DNA of 64,000 nucleotides from Myxococcota bacterium (lineage in GTDB: Bacteria > Myxococcota_A > UBA9160 > SMWR01), in contig JAKVBI010000016.1 in NCBI GenBank assembly GCA_022447545.1, forward strand, positions 1 to 64,000, given 5' to 3'. Under the pieces are notes generated by a model. That model saw nothing but the letters and a program-made list of their open reading frames with translations, made no database searches and was not told the origin of the DNA. Below, piece after piece: positions 45,219-57,630 of the stretch (position 1 is its first letter; each line of letters begins with the position of its first letter). A program made the position numbers and the translations under genes.

Positions 45219-46861
45219 AATCGCACTCGGCTCGTGCAGCATTCGCCGTTCTCTGGGCCGCGATATACGCAGGATCGGTATCCGCCGCGGAATTGAGAGC
45301 CACTTTGAGTGCTAGCTTGGAATATGAGAACAATGTCTTCCGTCAGTCCACAGGTACGGACAGCGACGGAGGAGTTCGGACGATTGGTACGGTGGGCCTC
45401 TACGACGCCAGTGACCAGTTCGCGTATCGGGTCCAGTACTCGGCGAATTACCAGCAGTTCTTCGTCAGAAATGTGGTGGACGACGTGAACCAGAACTTTC
45501 AGGCGTCGTTGGAGTACCAGGTCACGCCTCGATTGCAGGTCTTGGCGTCAGAGCGTTTTATGTACACGAACGCCTTCACCGCGGAGTTTTTCGAAAACGA
45601 TCCCACCGCTGACGATATCGACGACAGTACGACGGACGTTCGCAACCGGGACATCCAGAACTACGCGTCGCTCGGGTTCATCTATGGCTTGTCGAGCAGG
45701 ATCGCTGTCAATGGAGTCATCGGACACACTCTCTACGATCCAGAAGGAGAAAGGCGAATCGGTAGCCAGACGGTCAATGGAAGCCTAGACGCTACCTACC
45801 GTTTGAACCGGGGAATTCGGGCCGGAGCCGGTGTCTCGGCAACGTTCCAGTTCTTTGATGCCGGCCAGGGGTTCGAGTCCAGTCAAAGCCAAATCTACCA
45901 GGTCTACGCCGTCTATTTGCACGAGTTCACGGCTGGGACTCGCTTTCGGGTTCGCGTGGGTCCCGCATTCATCTTGTCCGAGGAGGACGAAACGCCCAGC
46001 AGTTTCTCGGGACAGCCTGTGTATCCAGGGGCTCAATTCTTTCCCGCGCGATTACCCGATGGGTCGATAGGATCTGCGGTGGCTGTTCCCGTAGCCGAAG
46101 AATTCGGTCAGCCGACCGTCTGTGCCGCAGGCTCGCAATTGTTTGGACGACCGGTCTACGTCTCAGGCAATTGCCCCGTGAGTATCGTTCCCCCTGTACA
46201 GGGGACGTTCATTCCGGAGCGCGCAGCGGATCCGAGTTTTGATACCGGATTCAACCAGATTCTTGAGGCGAACAGTGAAGGACAGACTCTTTCGTTCGAT
46301 CCGTCGATTCAACCGGCACCCAAGGGTTCGGACAGTTCGAAGAGTACGGTCTTCGTATCAGCGAGCCTTCTCCATCGCTGGAGCGAGAATATCAATTCCA
46401 CTCTCACCTATCGCCGGAGCCAGAGTGATACGTCGGGCGAGCAGGGCACAACGATTCGCGATGCGGTTACCTTCTGGACCAACTGGACGATTTCACCCCG
46501 TTGGCGGCTAGATGCTCGTATGCAGTGGCGGAAGCGGACATCGGCGTCGGTCCTGAGCCAAACGTTCGTCGCAGTTGACGTCGATCGGATTGGGACTGGG
46601 GGCGTTGTTCCCGTCATTCGCTTCCGGGATCCCGTCACCCAGCAGGGCCTCTTGGTGTCGGCCTCGCGAAATCGAATCGTGGACAACGAGCGCTACCTGT
46701 TTGGGGTCACGATGAATCGGAATCTGACTCGACGGCTCAATGCCTTCTTGCGGTTCAATCTCTTTTACACGGCTAGTGACCTGAACGGTCGAGAGGTCAA
46801 TGACTATCGGATCAACTTAGGGCTGCAATACATTTTTCAGCCGATAAGGCTCTGGAACTGA
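45215..46861 (+). CDS. Outer-membrane beta-barrel protein
   Basis: A 548-residue protein with a cleavable signal peptide (first ~24 residues, ending SVSAAE) and long alternating-strand sequence rich in aromatic residues at strand ends (SASLEYENNVFRQS, YRVQYSANYQQFF), typical of BBP2-like barrels. It contains an unusual loop of about 115 residues (near residues 255-370) with two cysteines likely forming a disulphide (VCAAGSQLF...SGNCPVS). It ends in YRINLGLQYIFQPIRLWN, an outer-membrane-type terminal strand. Position after the Wza-like gene suggests it is the outer-membrane exit pore, as in other exosortase EPS loci. Confidence 0.85.
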   Translation: MKSHSARAAFAVLWAAIYAGSVSAAELRATLSASLEYENNVFRQSTGTDSDGGVRTIGTVGLYDASDQFAYRVQYSANYQQFFVRNVVDDVNQNFQASLEYQVTPRLQVLASERFMYTNAFTAEFFENDPTADDIDDSTTDVRNRDIQNYASLGFIYGLSSRIAVNGVIGHTLYDPEGERRIGSQTVNGSLDATYRLNRGIRAGAGVSATFQFFDAGQGFESSQSQIYQVYAVYLHEFTAGTRFRVRVGPAFILSEEDETPSSFSGQPVYPGAQFFPARLPDGSIGSAVAVPVAEEFGQPTVCAAGSQLFGRPVYVSGNCPVSIVPPVQGTFIPERAADPSFDTGFNQILEANSEGQTLSFDPSIQPAPKGSDSSKSTVFVSASLLHRWSENINSTLTYRRSQSDTSGEQGTTIRDAVTFWTNWTISPRWRLDARMQWRKRTSASVLSQTFVAVDVDRIGTGGVVPVIRFRDPVTQQGLLVSASRNRIVDNERYLFGVTMNRNLTRRLNAFLRFNLFYTASDLNGREVNDYRINLGLQYIFQPIRLWN

Positions 46862-46874
46862 TGGGCTGGGTCCA

Positions 46875-48524
46875 ATGAGCAACGGCGAGAGTGAATTTCA
46901 GCTGGGTGATCTGGGTGGGGTTGTTCGCCGTCGCGGAAAATCGATGGTGTGGGCCGTGTTGCTGATCGTCGGAATCGCCTGCGTTGTCGCAGCCTCCCTT
47001 CCTAATCAGTACTCGAGCTACTCGACGATACTCGTTCAGCCGCAAGCTGTCTCAAAGAACATCGTCACTGCTGGCGTCGGGGAGACGGATCTTACAGAGC
47101 GCTTGAATATCATGACGGCCGAGATTCTCAGCCGCTCGCGTTTGTCCAAGGTGATTGAGGAATTCGATCTCTACCAAGAAGAGTCGAAGTACATGGTGCG
47201 CCAGGACGTAATCGACATCATGATCAATGCGGTGAGTATCCAGCCTGTCGTCCCCGAGTTGGAACAGAGTCAGGGGATGCGCCGTCGCGAGGCACAGATC
47301 AATACTTTCCGGATCATCTTCAGCTATTCGGACCCACGGACTGCGGCAGAGGTTGCGAATGCTTTGGCGAACGACTTCATCGAGGAGCACATCAAGGCCC
47401 GTGTGAACCAGTCTCAAAGGAGCCTCGACTTCATGAATACGGAGCTCGAGCGCCTCGCCGCACAAATCGAATCTGTCGAGGGCCAGATTGCCGAGATCAA
47501 GGCAGCCAATCGTGGGAGCCTTCCGGAAGACTTACCCGGCAACAACAATCGAGTCGAGCGCCTGAACAACGAGCTTGCCTTCGCTGAGCGAACGCTGGCG
47601 GATGCCAGGAGTGACGAGGCGTTCTATCGAAGTCAAATGTCGGCCGCTGGGCTCGCATCTGCAGGGGACGCCGCAACGAGCCCTGGGCGTCGTCTCCAGA
47701 TTCTCGAGTTGTTGATTGCCGAGTACATGTCACGAGGTTATACCGCCAAGCACCCCGACGTCATTCAGGCACAGACCGAGATGGCAAATGTCAGGCAGGG
47801 GATCAAAGACGGCGGTGAGAACAAAGAGGGCCGAGTCAACAAGAGTTTCGCCCAGCAGAGTGTTCAAGCCGAGATCGATCGTGCGCAGCTGCGCTCGAGT
47901 GCCGCCGAAGAAGAGATCGGCCGGATCAGAACCCGGTTGACCGAAGTCCAGGACCGACTCGAGCAGACTCCGCGAGTTGCCGAACGACTCGAGGCCTTGG
48001 ATCGTGAGTACAGTCACTTGTTTCGAAGCTACCAGGACTTCAGCGGGCGCCGTCTCGAGGCTACAACTCAGGCCCAGCTCGAGCGACGCCAGCTCGGCGA
48101 GCAGTTACAGATTCTGGCGCAGGCCTTTCCCGCTTCTCAGCCCACATCGCCCAACCGTCCCTTGATCGTCATTCTCGGTTTTTTCTTCGCGTTCGCGATT
48201 GCTGGGGCCGCTGGAATCGTCATCGAAGCGTCTGACAACTCGATTCACACAGCCCATCAAATCCAGGCAGTCATCGATGCCCCCATTCTGGGTTCGATTC
48301 CCGAAATCTGGCTCGAGTCGGATCGGTCGACTCAACGCCGACGCATTTTTCGGACTGCTTTCGGAATGGTGACAGTGGCATTCTTGTTTGGTGTGGTCAG
48401 TATCACGAGTTATTGGTGGGTCAATGGGCCCATGGCCGAGAGTGTGGTCGACGTGGAGACAACCGAGGCGCCCGCGCCGTCTTCTGCGGCTCTACCGACG
48501 GTACCCGGGGCGGCTGGAAACTAG
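46875..48524 (+). CDS. Wzz/GumC-type chain-length determinant
   Basis: A 549-residue inner-membrane co-polymerase. A first helix at about residues 24-44 (MVWAVLLIVGIACVVAASL) precedes the periplasmic Wzz domain (YSSYSTILVQPQAVSKN); long coiled coils occupy roughly residues 175-400, and a P-S-x-P-x-x-P-N-R-P segment (QPTSPNRPLIVILGF) leads to a second helix. Unusually, a third hydrophobic helix appears near residues 495-515 (MVTVAFLFGVVSITSYWWV). It lacks its own kinase domain; the tyrosine kinase is encoded two genes later. It should set glycan chain length and link export to phosphorylation. Confidence 0.9.
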   Translation: MSNGESEFQLGDLGGVVRRRGKSMVWAVLLIVGIACVVAASLPNQYSSYSTILVQPQAVSKNIVTAGVGETDLTERLNIMTAEILSRSRLSKVIEEFDLYQEESKYMVRQDVIDIMINAVSIQPVVPELEQSQGMRRREAQINTFRIIFSYSDPRTAAEVANALANDFIEEHIKARVNQSQRSLDFMNTELERLAAQIESVEGQIAEIKAANRGSLPEDLPGNNNRVERLNNELAFAERTLADARSDEAFYRSQMSAAGLASAGDAATSPGRRLQILELLIAEYMSRGYTAKHPDVIQAQTEMANVRQGIKDGGENKEGRVNKSFAQQSVQAEIDRAQLRSSAAEEEIGRIRTRLTEVQDRLEQTPRVAERLEALDREYSHLFRSYQDFSGRRLEATTQAQLERRQLGEQLQILAQAFPASQPTSPNRPLIVILGFFFAFAIAGAAGIVIEASDNSIHTAHQIQAVIDAPILGSIPEIWLESDRSTQRRRIFRTAFGMVTVAFLFGVVSITSYWWVNGPMAESVVDVETTEAPAPSSAALPTVPGAAGN

Positions 48525-48527
48525 GGC

Positions 48528-49418
48528 ATGGCGACAGGGATGTACAACCAATTCTACGGACTGACGCGGTCGCCCTTCGAGATGGCTCCCGATCCGAGTT
48601 TTCTCGTTCTCCAGGAGACCCATCGTGAGGGACTGGCGACACTCGTTTACGGAGTGGAATCCCGAAAGGGCTTCGTTCTTTTGACCGGCGAGGTCGGAAC
48701 GGGGAAAACCACCCTGCTCCATGCGCTGTTGGGGCAACTCGATTCGACGACGTCGTCCGCCTACATCTTCAATCCGAAACTCGATCCGATCGATTTCTTC
48801 CAGATGTTCCTGGAAGAGTTGGGAATCGAGTCCAAGTGCGAGACAAAAGCCGACTATCTCCTGGCACTCAATGAATTCCTGATCGATCGGCTCGAGCGAA
48901 ATGAAACTGTGCTGTTGATCATCGATGAGGCTCAGAATCTCTCCCCAGAGATGCTCGAGGAGATCCGCCTACTTTCGAACCTCGAGACCTCTTCCTCGAA
49001 ATTGCTCCAGATCATGTTGGTGGGTCAACCCGAATTGAACGATCTGCTCGCTCGGCCAGAACTCCGGCAATTGAGACAGCGAATCGTTTTGCGCCATCAT
49101 TTGCGGCCATTCAGTGCGAAAGAGATGAATGAATACGTCGACCAGCGCCTTGCGATGGCGGGTTATACGGGTGGAGGGATACTGACTCGATCTGCTCGGC
49201 GTCGACTTTTCCAGATCACCGGAGGAATTCCGCGCCTGATCAATGTCGTCTGTGACAGCTCGCTTCTCACGGCCTACGGGCGGGGGGAAAACCGCATCGA
49301 TGCCAAGACGATCCAGGAGATCGCGCGTGATCTCATGTTGCCCGGGTTCGAACGAGAATTGGATGATGACGAATCGACCAGGCCGAAGCGGCGCTGGTAC
49401 CACCGCTTTCGGTTTTAA
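48528..49418 (+). CDS. ExeA-like AAA ATPase of exosortase EPS locus
   Basis: A 296-residue AAA ATPase starting MYNQFYGLTRSPFEMAPDP, the characteristic opening of ExeA/GspA-like ATPases and of the ATPase found in PEP-CTERM EPS loci. Walker A is GEVGTGKTTLLHALL, Walker B VLLIIDEAQNL, with sensor region LLQIMLVGQPELND and arginines in LRQRIVLRHHLRPF. It is three bases after the Wzz gene and 16 before the kinase. It is cytosolic and may power or gate export; exact role undetermined. ATG 48528 or 48540 are both possible. Confidence 0.9.
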   Translation: MATGMYNQFYGLTRSPFEMAPDPSFLVLQETHREGLATLVYGVESRKGFVLLTGEVGTGKTTLLHALLGQLDSTTSSAYIFNPKLDPIDFFQMFLEELGIESKCETKADYLLALNEFLIDRLERNETVLLIIDEAQNLSPEMLEEIRLLSNLETSSSKLLQIMLVGQPELNDLLARPELRQLRQRIVLRHHLRPFSAKEMNEYVDQRLAMAGYTGGGILTRSARRRLFQITGGIPRLINVVCDSSLLTAYGRGENRIDAKTIQEIARDLMLPGFERELDDDESTRPKRRWYHRFRF

Positions 49419-49434
49419 TGGATAGAGACGATTC

Positions 49435-50277
49435 ATGGCCAAGGTCTACGACGCACTCAAAAGAGCCGAGGAGGAACGCAGGCGGCAGGCGGGAGAATCC
49501 GCCGTGTCGGCACCGTCCATGGTGCTCGAGCATCCCGCCGCCCCGCCCGAGAAAAAACGAAGCTCCTTCTGGAAGCGGCGTGGGTCGCGTAAGGGGCGAA
49601 GGCATTCCCGGTCGATGGCTGACGAGATCAACAAGAGGCGGATCAGTTTGCTGCAGCCCGACTCCTATGTTGCCGAGCAGTACCGGTCGCTGCGTGGCCG
49701 AATCGATGCCATGGCGATCGATCGGCCGATTAAGACCATCGCGATCACCAGTCCATCTCCTGGCGAGGGGAAGACCACAGCGGCCATCAACCTGGCGGCG
49801 GTGACGGCGCTGAGTGTCGGCAGACGGGTTCTGCTCGTGGACTGCGATCTGCGTCGTCCCCAGGTCCACACGACGCTCGGGTTGAATCCCGAGAATGGTC
49901 TAGCCGAGATTCTCAATGGGGGTGTGAGCCTCGAAGAGGCGATCGTGAAGGTCGAGGGAATCGATCTCGACGTGCTCGGGGTTCGAAAGAAGCCCGATAA
50001 CCCTTCTGAGTTGCTTGGGTCCAGCAAGATGCGCGATTTTGTCGCAGAGATGGCTAATCGCTATGACCGTGTGATTCTCGACACGCCCGCGGCGTTGGGA
50101 CTGCCCGACGCCAAAGCGATCTGCGCGATCAGTGATGGCACGCTGCTGGTCGCTCGGGCCCACAACACATCCCGGCGAAGTTTGAGAGCAACCGTCGACG
50201 AACTCGACAGCCGACGCGTATTGGGACTGCTGTTCAACGGCATTCCACGCCAACGAGGCCAATACGGATACGAGTGA
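49435..50277 (+). CDS. BY-kinase-type tyrosine autokinase (CpsD/CapB-like)
   Basis: A 280-residue cytosolic ATPase/kinase: Walker A ITSPSPGEGKTTAAIN, Walker A' LLVDCDLRRPQVH, Walker B YDRVILDTPAALGLPD. The N-terminus MAKVYDALKRAEEER is typical of the exosortase-system autokinase. The C-terminus QYGYE has only two tyrosines instead of the usual cluster, so phosphorylation may be limited to these. It acts with the Wzz protein to control polymerisation. A basic linker (FWKRRGSRKGRRHSR) near residues 46-60 could touch the membrane. Confidence 0.9.
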   Translation: MAKVYDALKRAEEERRRQAGESAVSAPSMVLEHPAAPPEKKRSSFWKRRGSRKGRRHSRSMADEINKRRISLLQPDSYVAEQYRSLRGRIDAMAIDRPIKTIAITSPSPGEGKTTAAINLAAVTALSVGRRVLLVDCDLRRPQVHTTLGLNPENGLAEILNGGVSLEEAIVKVEGIDLDVLGVRKKPDNPSELLGSSKMRDFVAEMANRYDRVILDTPAALGLPDAKAICAISDGTLLVARAHNTSRRSLRATVDELDSRRVLGLLFNGIPRQRGQYGYE

Positions 50278-50342
50278 TCGCGTAATTCTTGGAATCCGCC
50301 GATTCGGGAACGGCGGTCATGGCCTTCGAGGGTCGGAGAGCA

Positions 50343-53375
<3,033 letters not shown>

Positions 53376-53379
<4 letters not shown>

Positions 53380-54347
53380 GTTGTAACCCTGGACGATTAG
53401 CACTCGTAACCGGAGGGGCTGGCTTCATTGGCGGCCATATCGTCGAGCGATTGCTCACCGAGGACTGGAATGTTCGCGTTCTCGATGACTTCTCGACGGG
53501 GAGTGACGAGAACCTTGCGGACTGCCGGGAACACGTCGAGTTGTTCCGTGGCGATGTGCGCGATCCCGAAATCGTCGCTCGAGCGATGCGGGGAGTCGAG
53601 GTGGTATTCCATCAGGCAGCCATTGCATCGGTGCCCCGTAGCATCGCCGAACCCCTGTATACCAACGACGTGAATGTAGGCGGGACTTTGCAGGTCCTCG
53701 AAACGGCTCGCAACGCCGATGTTCGAAGGGTTGTTTTTGCTGCATCTTCAGCAGCTTACGGCGATGGTCCAGAATTGCCGAAGGTCGAATCTCTGCCCGC
53801 CGAGCCTCTCTCTCCCTACGCAGTACAGAAGTATGTGAGTGAGATCTACTGTCACCAATACACCGCGCTCTATGGGCTCGAAACGGTTGCGCTGCGCTAC
53901 TTCAATATTTTTGGTCCCCGGCAGGACCCGAATAGCGACTATGCAGCGGTCATTCCAAAGTTCATCACCGCAGCACTTACCGGGCAGCGTCCCAGTATCT
54001 ATGGAACGGGTGAGCAGTCGAGGGATTTTGTCTTCGTGGGAGATGCTGCCCGCGCTAATCTGCTGGCGGCCGATTCGGAAAGAGCACCGGGGTCCGTGGT
54101 CAATGTGGCGACGGAGCAACAGATTTCTTTGAATCAGCTTTGGGAAGAGATCCGAAAAATTGTTGGGTGCGAGTTTGATCCGATTTACGAGCCGGCACGT
54201 CCAGGGGACGTGCTGATGAGCGTAGGTGATCTTTGCCGTTCGCGAGAGTTGCTGGGATATGAGCCTTCCATCGGGCTCGCTGAAGGTTTGCGCCAGACGA
54301 TTGAAAATTTCTCGAAGACCGTGGGTGAAAAGAGGTCCATGTCGTGA
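53376..54347 (+). CDS. NAD-dependent sugar epimerase (WbpP/GalE-like)
   Basis: A 323-residue extended short-chain dehydrogenase with NAD motif LVTGGAGFIGGHIVERLL, QAAIASVPRSIAEP, SSAAYGD and catalytic YAVQKYVSEIYC, then FNIFGPRQDPNSDYAAVIPKF. The QAAIASVPRS / FGPRQDP signature resembles UDP-GlcNAc 4-epimerases of the WbpP group. ATG 53376 overlaps the previous stop as ATGA, so I prefer it to ATG 53358. Its stop overlaps the next GTG. Confidence 0.85.
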
Positions 54348-55654
54348 ATGTATGTGTGATTGGATCTGGCTACGTTGGGCTCGTGACGGGTGCCGGTTTC
54401 GCCGAGTTTGGTGTGCAGGTGGTCTGCGTCGACAAGGATGCGGATAAGATTGCGAAGCTCGAGAGCGGGGAGATGCCGATCTACGAGCCAGGACTCGAAG
54501 ATCTGGTTGCTCGAAATGTCCGTGAGGGCCGACTCTCTTTTTCTACGGATACTCCCGAGTCTGTTCGTAATTCCCTCGTTCTCTTCATTGCGGTTCCCAC
54601 GCCTTCCAGGGGTGATGGAGGAACCGACCTTTCCTATGTAGAGGCCGTCGCTCGCGAGATTGGCCGTTCGATCGATGGCTACAAGGTGATCGTCACGAAG
54701 AGCACGGTTCCCGTGGGGACATCGGCGAAGGTCCGTGGTTGGGTCGAAGAGGAGCTCGCAGGCCGATCCGACGCACCGCACTTCAGCACTGCGTCCAACC
54801 CTGAATTTCTTCGGGAAGGAGCGGCGATCTCCGACTTCATGCGACCGGACCGGATTGTCATCGGGACGGAGGATGAACAGGCGACGGCGATTCTCAAGGA
54901 TCTGTATCGCCCGCTTTATTTGAATGAAACGCCTGTGGTTATCACCAACGTGCCCACCGCGGAACTCACGAAATATGCGGCCAATGCTTTTCTGGCCACA
55001 AAGATCTCCTTCATCAACGAGATCGCCGATCTTTGTGAGGAGACCGGGGCCGATGTGCAGTCCATTGCGCGCGGAATTGGATTGGACAATCGCATTGGAA
55101 CGAAGTTTCTACACGCGGGTCCAGGCTTTGGTGGATCCTGTTTCCCCAAGGACACACGCTCCCTCGTTCATTTTGCACGCGAGTCCGGGAATTCGGTCGA
55201 GATTGTCGAGGCGGTCGTTCGAATCAACGAGAAGCGTTCGGAACAGATGATCGAAAAAGTCATCGATGTTCTGGGAGGTGACGCCGAGGGCAAGACCGTT
55301 GCCTGTTTGGGGCTCTCCTTCAAACCAGAAACTGACGACATGCGTGAGGCGCCTTCCATTGGCATCCTGAGTGGATTGATCGAGCGTGGCGCTTCCATTC
55401 GTGCTTATGATCCCCAGGCCATGGAAGAAGCCGGTCAGCTTTTACCTGATGTGACCATGTGCGAGAACTCCTATGATGCGTGTGAGGGGGCGCACGTACT
55501 GGTGATCATGACCGAGTGGAACCAGTTCCGGATGCTCGACCTCGGTCGGGTGAAGCAACTCTTGACGCAGCCCGCCATCGTCGATCTGAGAAATGTCTAC
55601 AATCCACAGTCCATGATGGAGGCTGGGTTCAGCTATCTCTCGGTTGGGCGTTAA
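54344..55654 (+). CDS. UDP-glucose/GDP-mannose dehydrogenase family
   Basis: A 436-residue NAD-dependent sugar-nucleotide 6-dehydrogenase. NAD motif CVIGSGYVGLVTGAGFAEFG, catalytic cysteine in GPGFGGSCFPKDTRSLV, and LGLSFKPETDDMREAPS follow the UDP-glucose dehydrogenase (TuaD/Ugd) type; UDP-glucuronate is the likely product. GDP-mannose or UDP-ManNAc as substrate cannot be ruled out, as manC and wecB are also present. GTG start overlaps the previous stop; manC follows after 28 bases. Confidence 0.9.
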   Translation: MNVCVIGSGYVGLVTGAGFAEFGVQVVCVDKDADKIAKLESGEMPIYEPGLEDLVARNVREGRLSFSTDTPESVRNSLVLFIAVPTPSRGDGGTDLSYVEAVAREIGRSIDGYKVIVTKSTVPVGTSAKVRGWVEEELAGRSDAPHFSTASNPEFLREGAAISDFMRPDRIVIGTEDEQATAILKDLYRPLYLNETPVVITNVPTAELTKYAANAFLATKISFINEIADLCEETGADVQSIARGIGLDNRIGTKFLHAGPGFGGSCFPKDTRSLVHFARESGNSVEIVEAVVRINEKRSEQMIEKVIDVLGGDAEGKTVACLGLSFKPETDDMREAPSIGILSGLIERGASIRAYDPQAMEEAGQLLPDVTMCENSYDACEGAHVLVIMTEWNQFRMLDLGRVKQLLTQPAIVDLRNVYNPQSMMEAGFSYLSVGR

Positions 55655-55682
55655 GCGACGTCGCCGGGTAGCATCTATCGCT

Positions 55683-56777
55683 ATGGCCACGGCTCCTAAA
55701 CTCCACGCTGTCATCCTCGCGGGGGGCGCTGGAGAGCGCTTCTGGCCCGCTTCGCGCCAAGCTCACCCCAAGCCGTTTCTTCGTGTCGATGGTGAGGAAA
55801 GCCTGATCCAGACGACGGTTCGCCGAGCGCGGCGTTTTGCCGGTCGGAACTGCGTCTGGGTGGTGTGTGGCCGCGAGCATGCTCGTGAGATCCGGAAGCA
55901 GACGGGTCTGCCGTCTGACCGCATCATCGTGGAGCCTCGGCGCCGGAATACGGCGATGGCGATTGCTTTCTCTACCCAGCGCATCGCCGCGAGTTTTCCG
56001 GATGCCGTGCTCGCTGTTCTTTCGGCTGATCATTTGATTCCCGATGAGCGGGCCTTTGCAGAGGCGATTCGAAAAGCGGCCCGCGCGGCGCGCGAAGCGG
56101 GGGTTCTGGTCACACTGGGAGTTCAACCTTCGCGTCCGGAACCGGGCTATGGATACATTCAAGTGGGACGCCCGGTAGGGCGGGGCCATCCGGGCCTGCG
56201 TTCTGTGCGGCGCTTCGTCGAGAAGCCCGACTTGACCACGGCGAAGCGTTATTTGAAGAGCGGTGACTACTTGTGGAACGCCGGAATCTTCGTCTGGACT
56301 GCCCAGACCCTGCTCGGGGAGGTGGAGGGCCTGGCCCCAGCACTTCACGCGGCTCTGGTACCGCTGGAGGGAGTGAAGCGCCCCGGGGCAGCGAAATTAC
56401 GTGCCGCTTACGATGCAGCGCCATCAGAGCCCATCGATATCGCGATCATGGAGCGCAGTTCAAGGGTCTGGACTCTACCGGTGAAGTTCCGCTGGAGCGA
56501 TGTCGGGACCTGGGAATCTCTGGCGTTGGAACTCGGAGTCAAAACCGGAACGACGGTGGTGGTGGATGGTGATCTAGCTCACGATGATCGCGGCGGAAAT
56601 CTCGTATGGTCGTCGTCCACGGGGAAGAATCACCGGACCGTTGCATTGCTGGGGGTCGAAGGCCTCGCGGTCATCGACACTGGGGATGCGCTGCTCGTCG
56701 CTCGACTCGATCAGTCACCTGAGGTGCGGAATATCGTGAAGGCGCTCAAGGCCGACGATCGCGAGGATCTCACCTAG
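55683..56777 (+). CDS. manC: Mannose-1-phosphate guanylyltransferase
   Basis: A 364-residue single-domain pyrophosphorylase making GDP-mannose from mannose-1-phosphate and GTP. Signature AVILAGGAGERFWPASRQAHPKPFL, then VEPRRRNTAMAIA, SADHLIPDE and RRFVEKPD. The C-terminal isomerase domain found in bifunctional ManC/AlgA is absent, consistent with a separate manA at 19189. ATG 55683 gives the standard N-terminus; 13 upstream in-frame residues are rejected. GDP-mannose would feed Gmd at 51419. Confidence 0.93.
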   Translation: MATAPKLHAVILAGGAGERFWPASRQAHPKPFLRVDGEESLIQTTVRRARRFAGRNCVWVVCGREHAREIRKQTGLPSDRIIVEPRRRNTAMAIAFSTQRIAASFPDAVLAVLSADHLIPDERAFAEAIRKAARAAREAGVLVTLGVQPSRPEPGYGYIQVGRPVGRGHPGLRSVRRFVEKPDLTTAKRYLKSGDYLWNAGIFVWTAQTLLGEVEGLAPALHAALVPLEGVKRPGAAKLRAAYDAAPSEPIDIAIMERSSRVWTLPVKFRWSDVGTWESLALELGVKTGTTVVVDGDLAHDDRGGNLVWSSSTGKNHRTVALLGVEGLAVIDTGDALLVARLDQSPEVRNIVKALKADDREDLT

Positions 56778-56803
56778 CGATCGCCGAGAAGTGGAAAGGG
56801 AGC

Positions 56804-57505
56804 ATGCTTGCCATGTCCGGCTTCCGAGTTTCAGATCAACTGGTCGAGTCCCTGCGAACGGTTCCGTTGTTCTCATCCGTGGGTGAGAAGGATCTCGCTG
56901 CCATCGCGTCTCTGCTGATCGAACGCCGCTTCCCCAAGAACAAGATCATTGTCGAGGAAGGCCTTCCAGGCGACTACATGTACGTGATTCGCGAGGGTCG
57001 CGTGAAGGTGACCAAGCTATCGGGAGATGGACGCGAGCAGATTCTGGCACTTCTGGAGAAGGGTGATTTCTTCGGGGAGATGGCGCTTCTCGAGCAGGTG
57101 CCTCGATCGGCGACGGTCAGAGCTCTGACTGAGACTGGCATGCTCGCACTCTCGCGTCGGGACTTCCTCCATCTGCTCGAGAGCAGTCCGGATCTCGCCA
57201 TGGCGATGATTCGGGAATTGACTCGGCGACTGCGCCAATCAGATGAGCAGGCGAGTTCACTGTCTTTCCAGCGAGTCGAAGAACGCACCAAAGGTGTCTT
57301 GGTGCGCCTTTCACGAGAGCAACTTCAAGGGGTTCACCGTGGCCGCTTCGTGACACCACAACTCACTCATCAACAGATCGCGGACATGATCGGTACGTCG
57401 AGGGAGACGGTGACGCGGGTTCTCAAGGACCTCCGGACAGAGGGATGGCTCGAGCAGGACGGAAAGCAGTACGTCGTTCCGAGTGAAGCTGTTTCCGGAG
57501 GCTGA
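56804..57505 (+). CDS. Crp/Fnr-family transcription regulator
   Basis: A 233-residue regulator with an N-terminal cyclic-nucleotide-binding-type barrel (FPKNKIIVEEGLPGDYMYVIREGRVKV, GDFFGEMALLEQVPRSATV) and a C-terminal winged helix (LTHQQIADMIGTSRETVTRVLKDL). The GEMALL...RSATV phosphate-binding cassette is intact, so cAMP or another cyclic nucleotide is a plausible ligand; there is no cysteine set for an Fnr iron-sulphur cluster. It lies 26 bases after manC and is followed by a terminator-like hairpin. Targets are unknown; the EPS operon is an obvious candidate. Confidence 0.92.
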   Translation: MLAMSGFRVSDQLVESLRTVPLFSSVGEKDLAAIASLLIERRFPKNKIIVEEGLPGDYMYVIREGRVKVTKLSGDGREQILALLEKGDFFGEMALLEQVPRSATVRALTETGMLALSRRDFLHLLESSPDLAMAMIRELTRRLRQSDEQASSLSFQRVEERTKGVLVRLSREQLQGVHRGRFVTPQLTHQQIADMIGTSRETVTRVLKDLRTEGWLEQDGKQYVVPSEAVSGG

Positions 57506-57574
57506 TCGAATCGCCATGTGGGGTGCAGAGGGCCTCGTCAGCCCTTGAGCCTCCCTCGGGAGCAGCGGTGGTTC

Positions 57575-57603
57575 GGGCCGGGGAAGAAGGCCCTCTTTTC
57601 TTT
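57575..57603 (+). terminator. Candidate intrinsic terminator after the EPS operon
   Basis: GGGCC (57575-57579) pairs with GGCCC (57589-57593) across a nine-base loop, followed directly by TCTTTTCTTT. It lies 70 bases after the Crp-type gene and before the pseudogene, so it could end the rightward operon. The five-pair stem is short but GC-only. Confidence 0.5.
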
Positions 57604-57630
57604 AGGTTCAGTCGAGCCGATAGGAATCGA

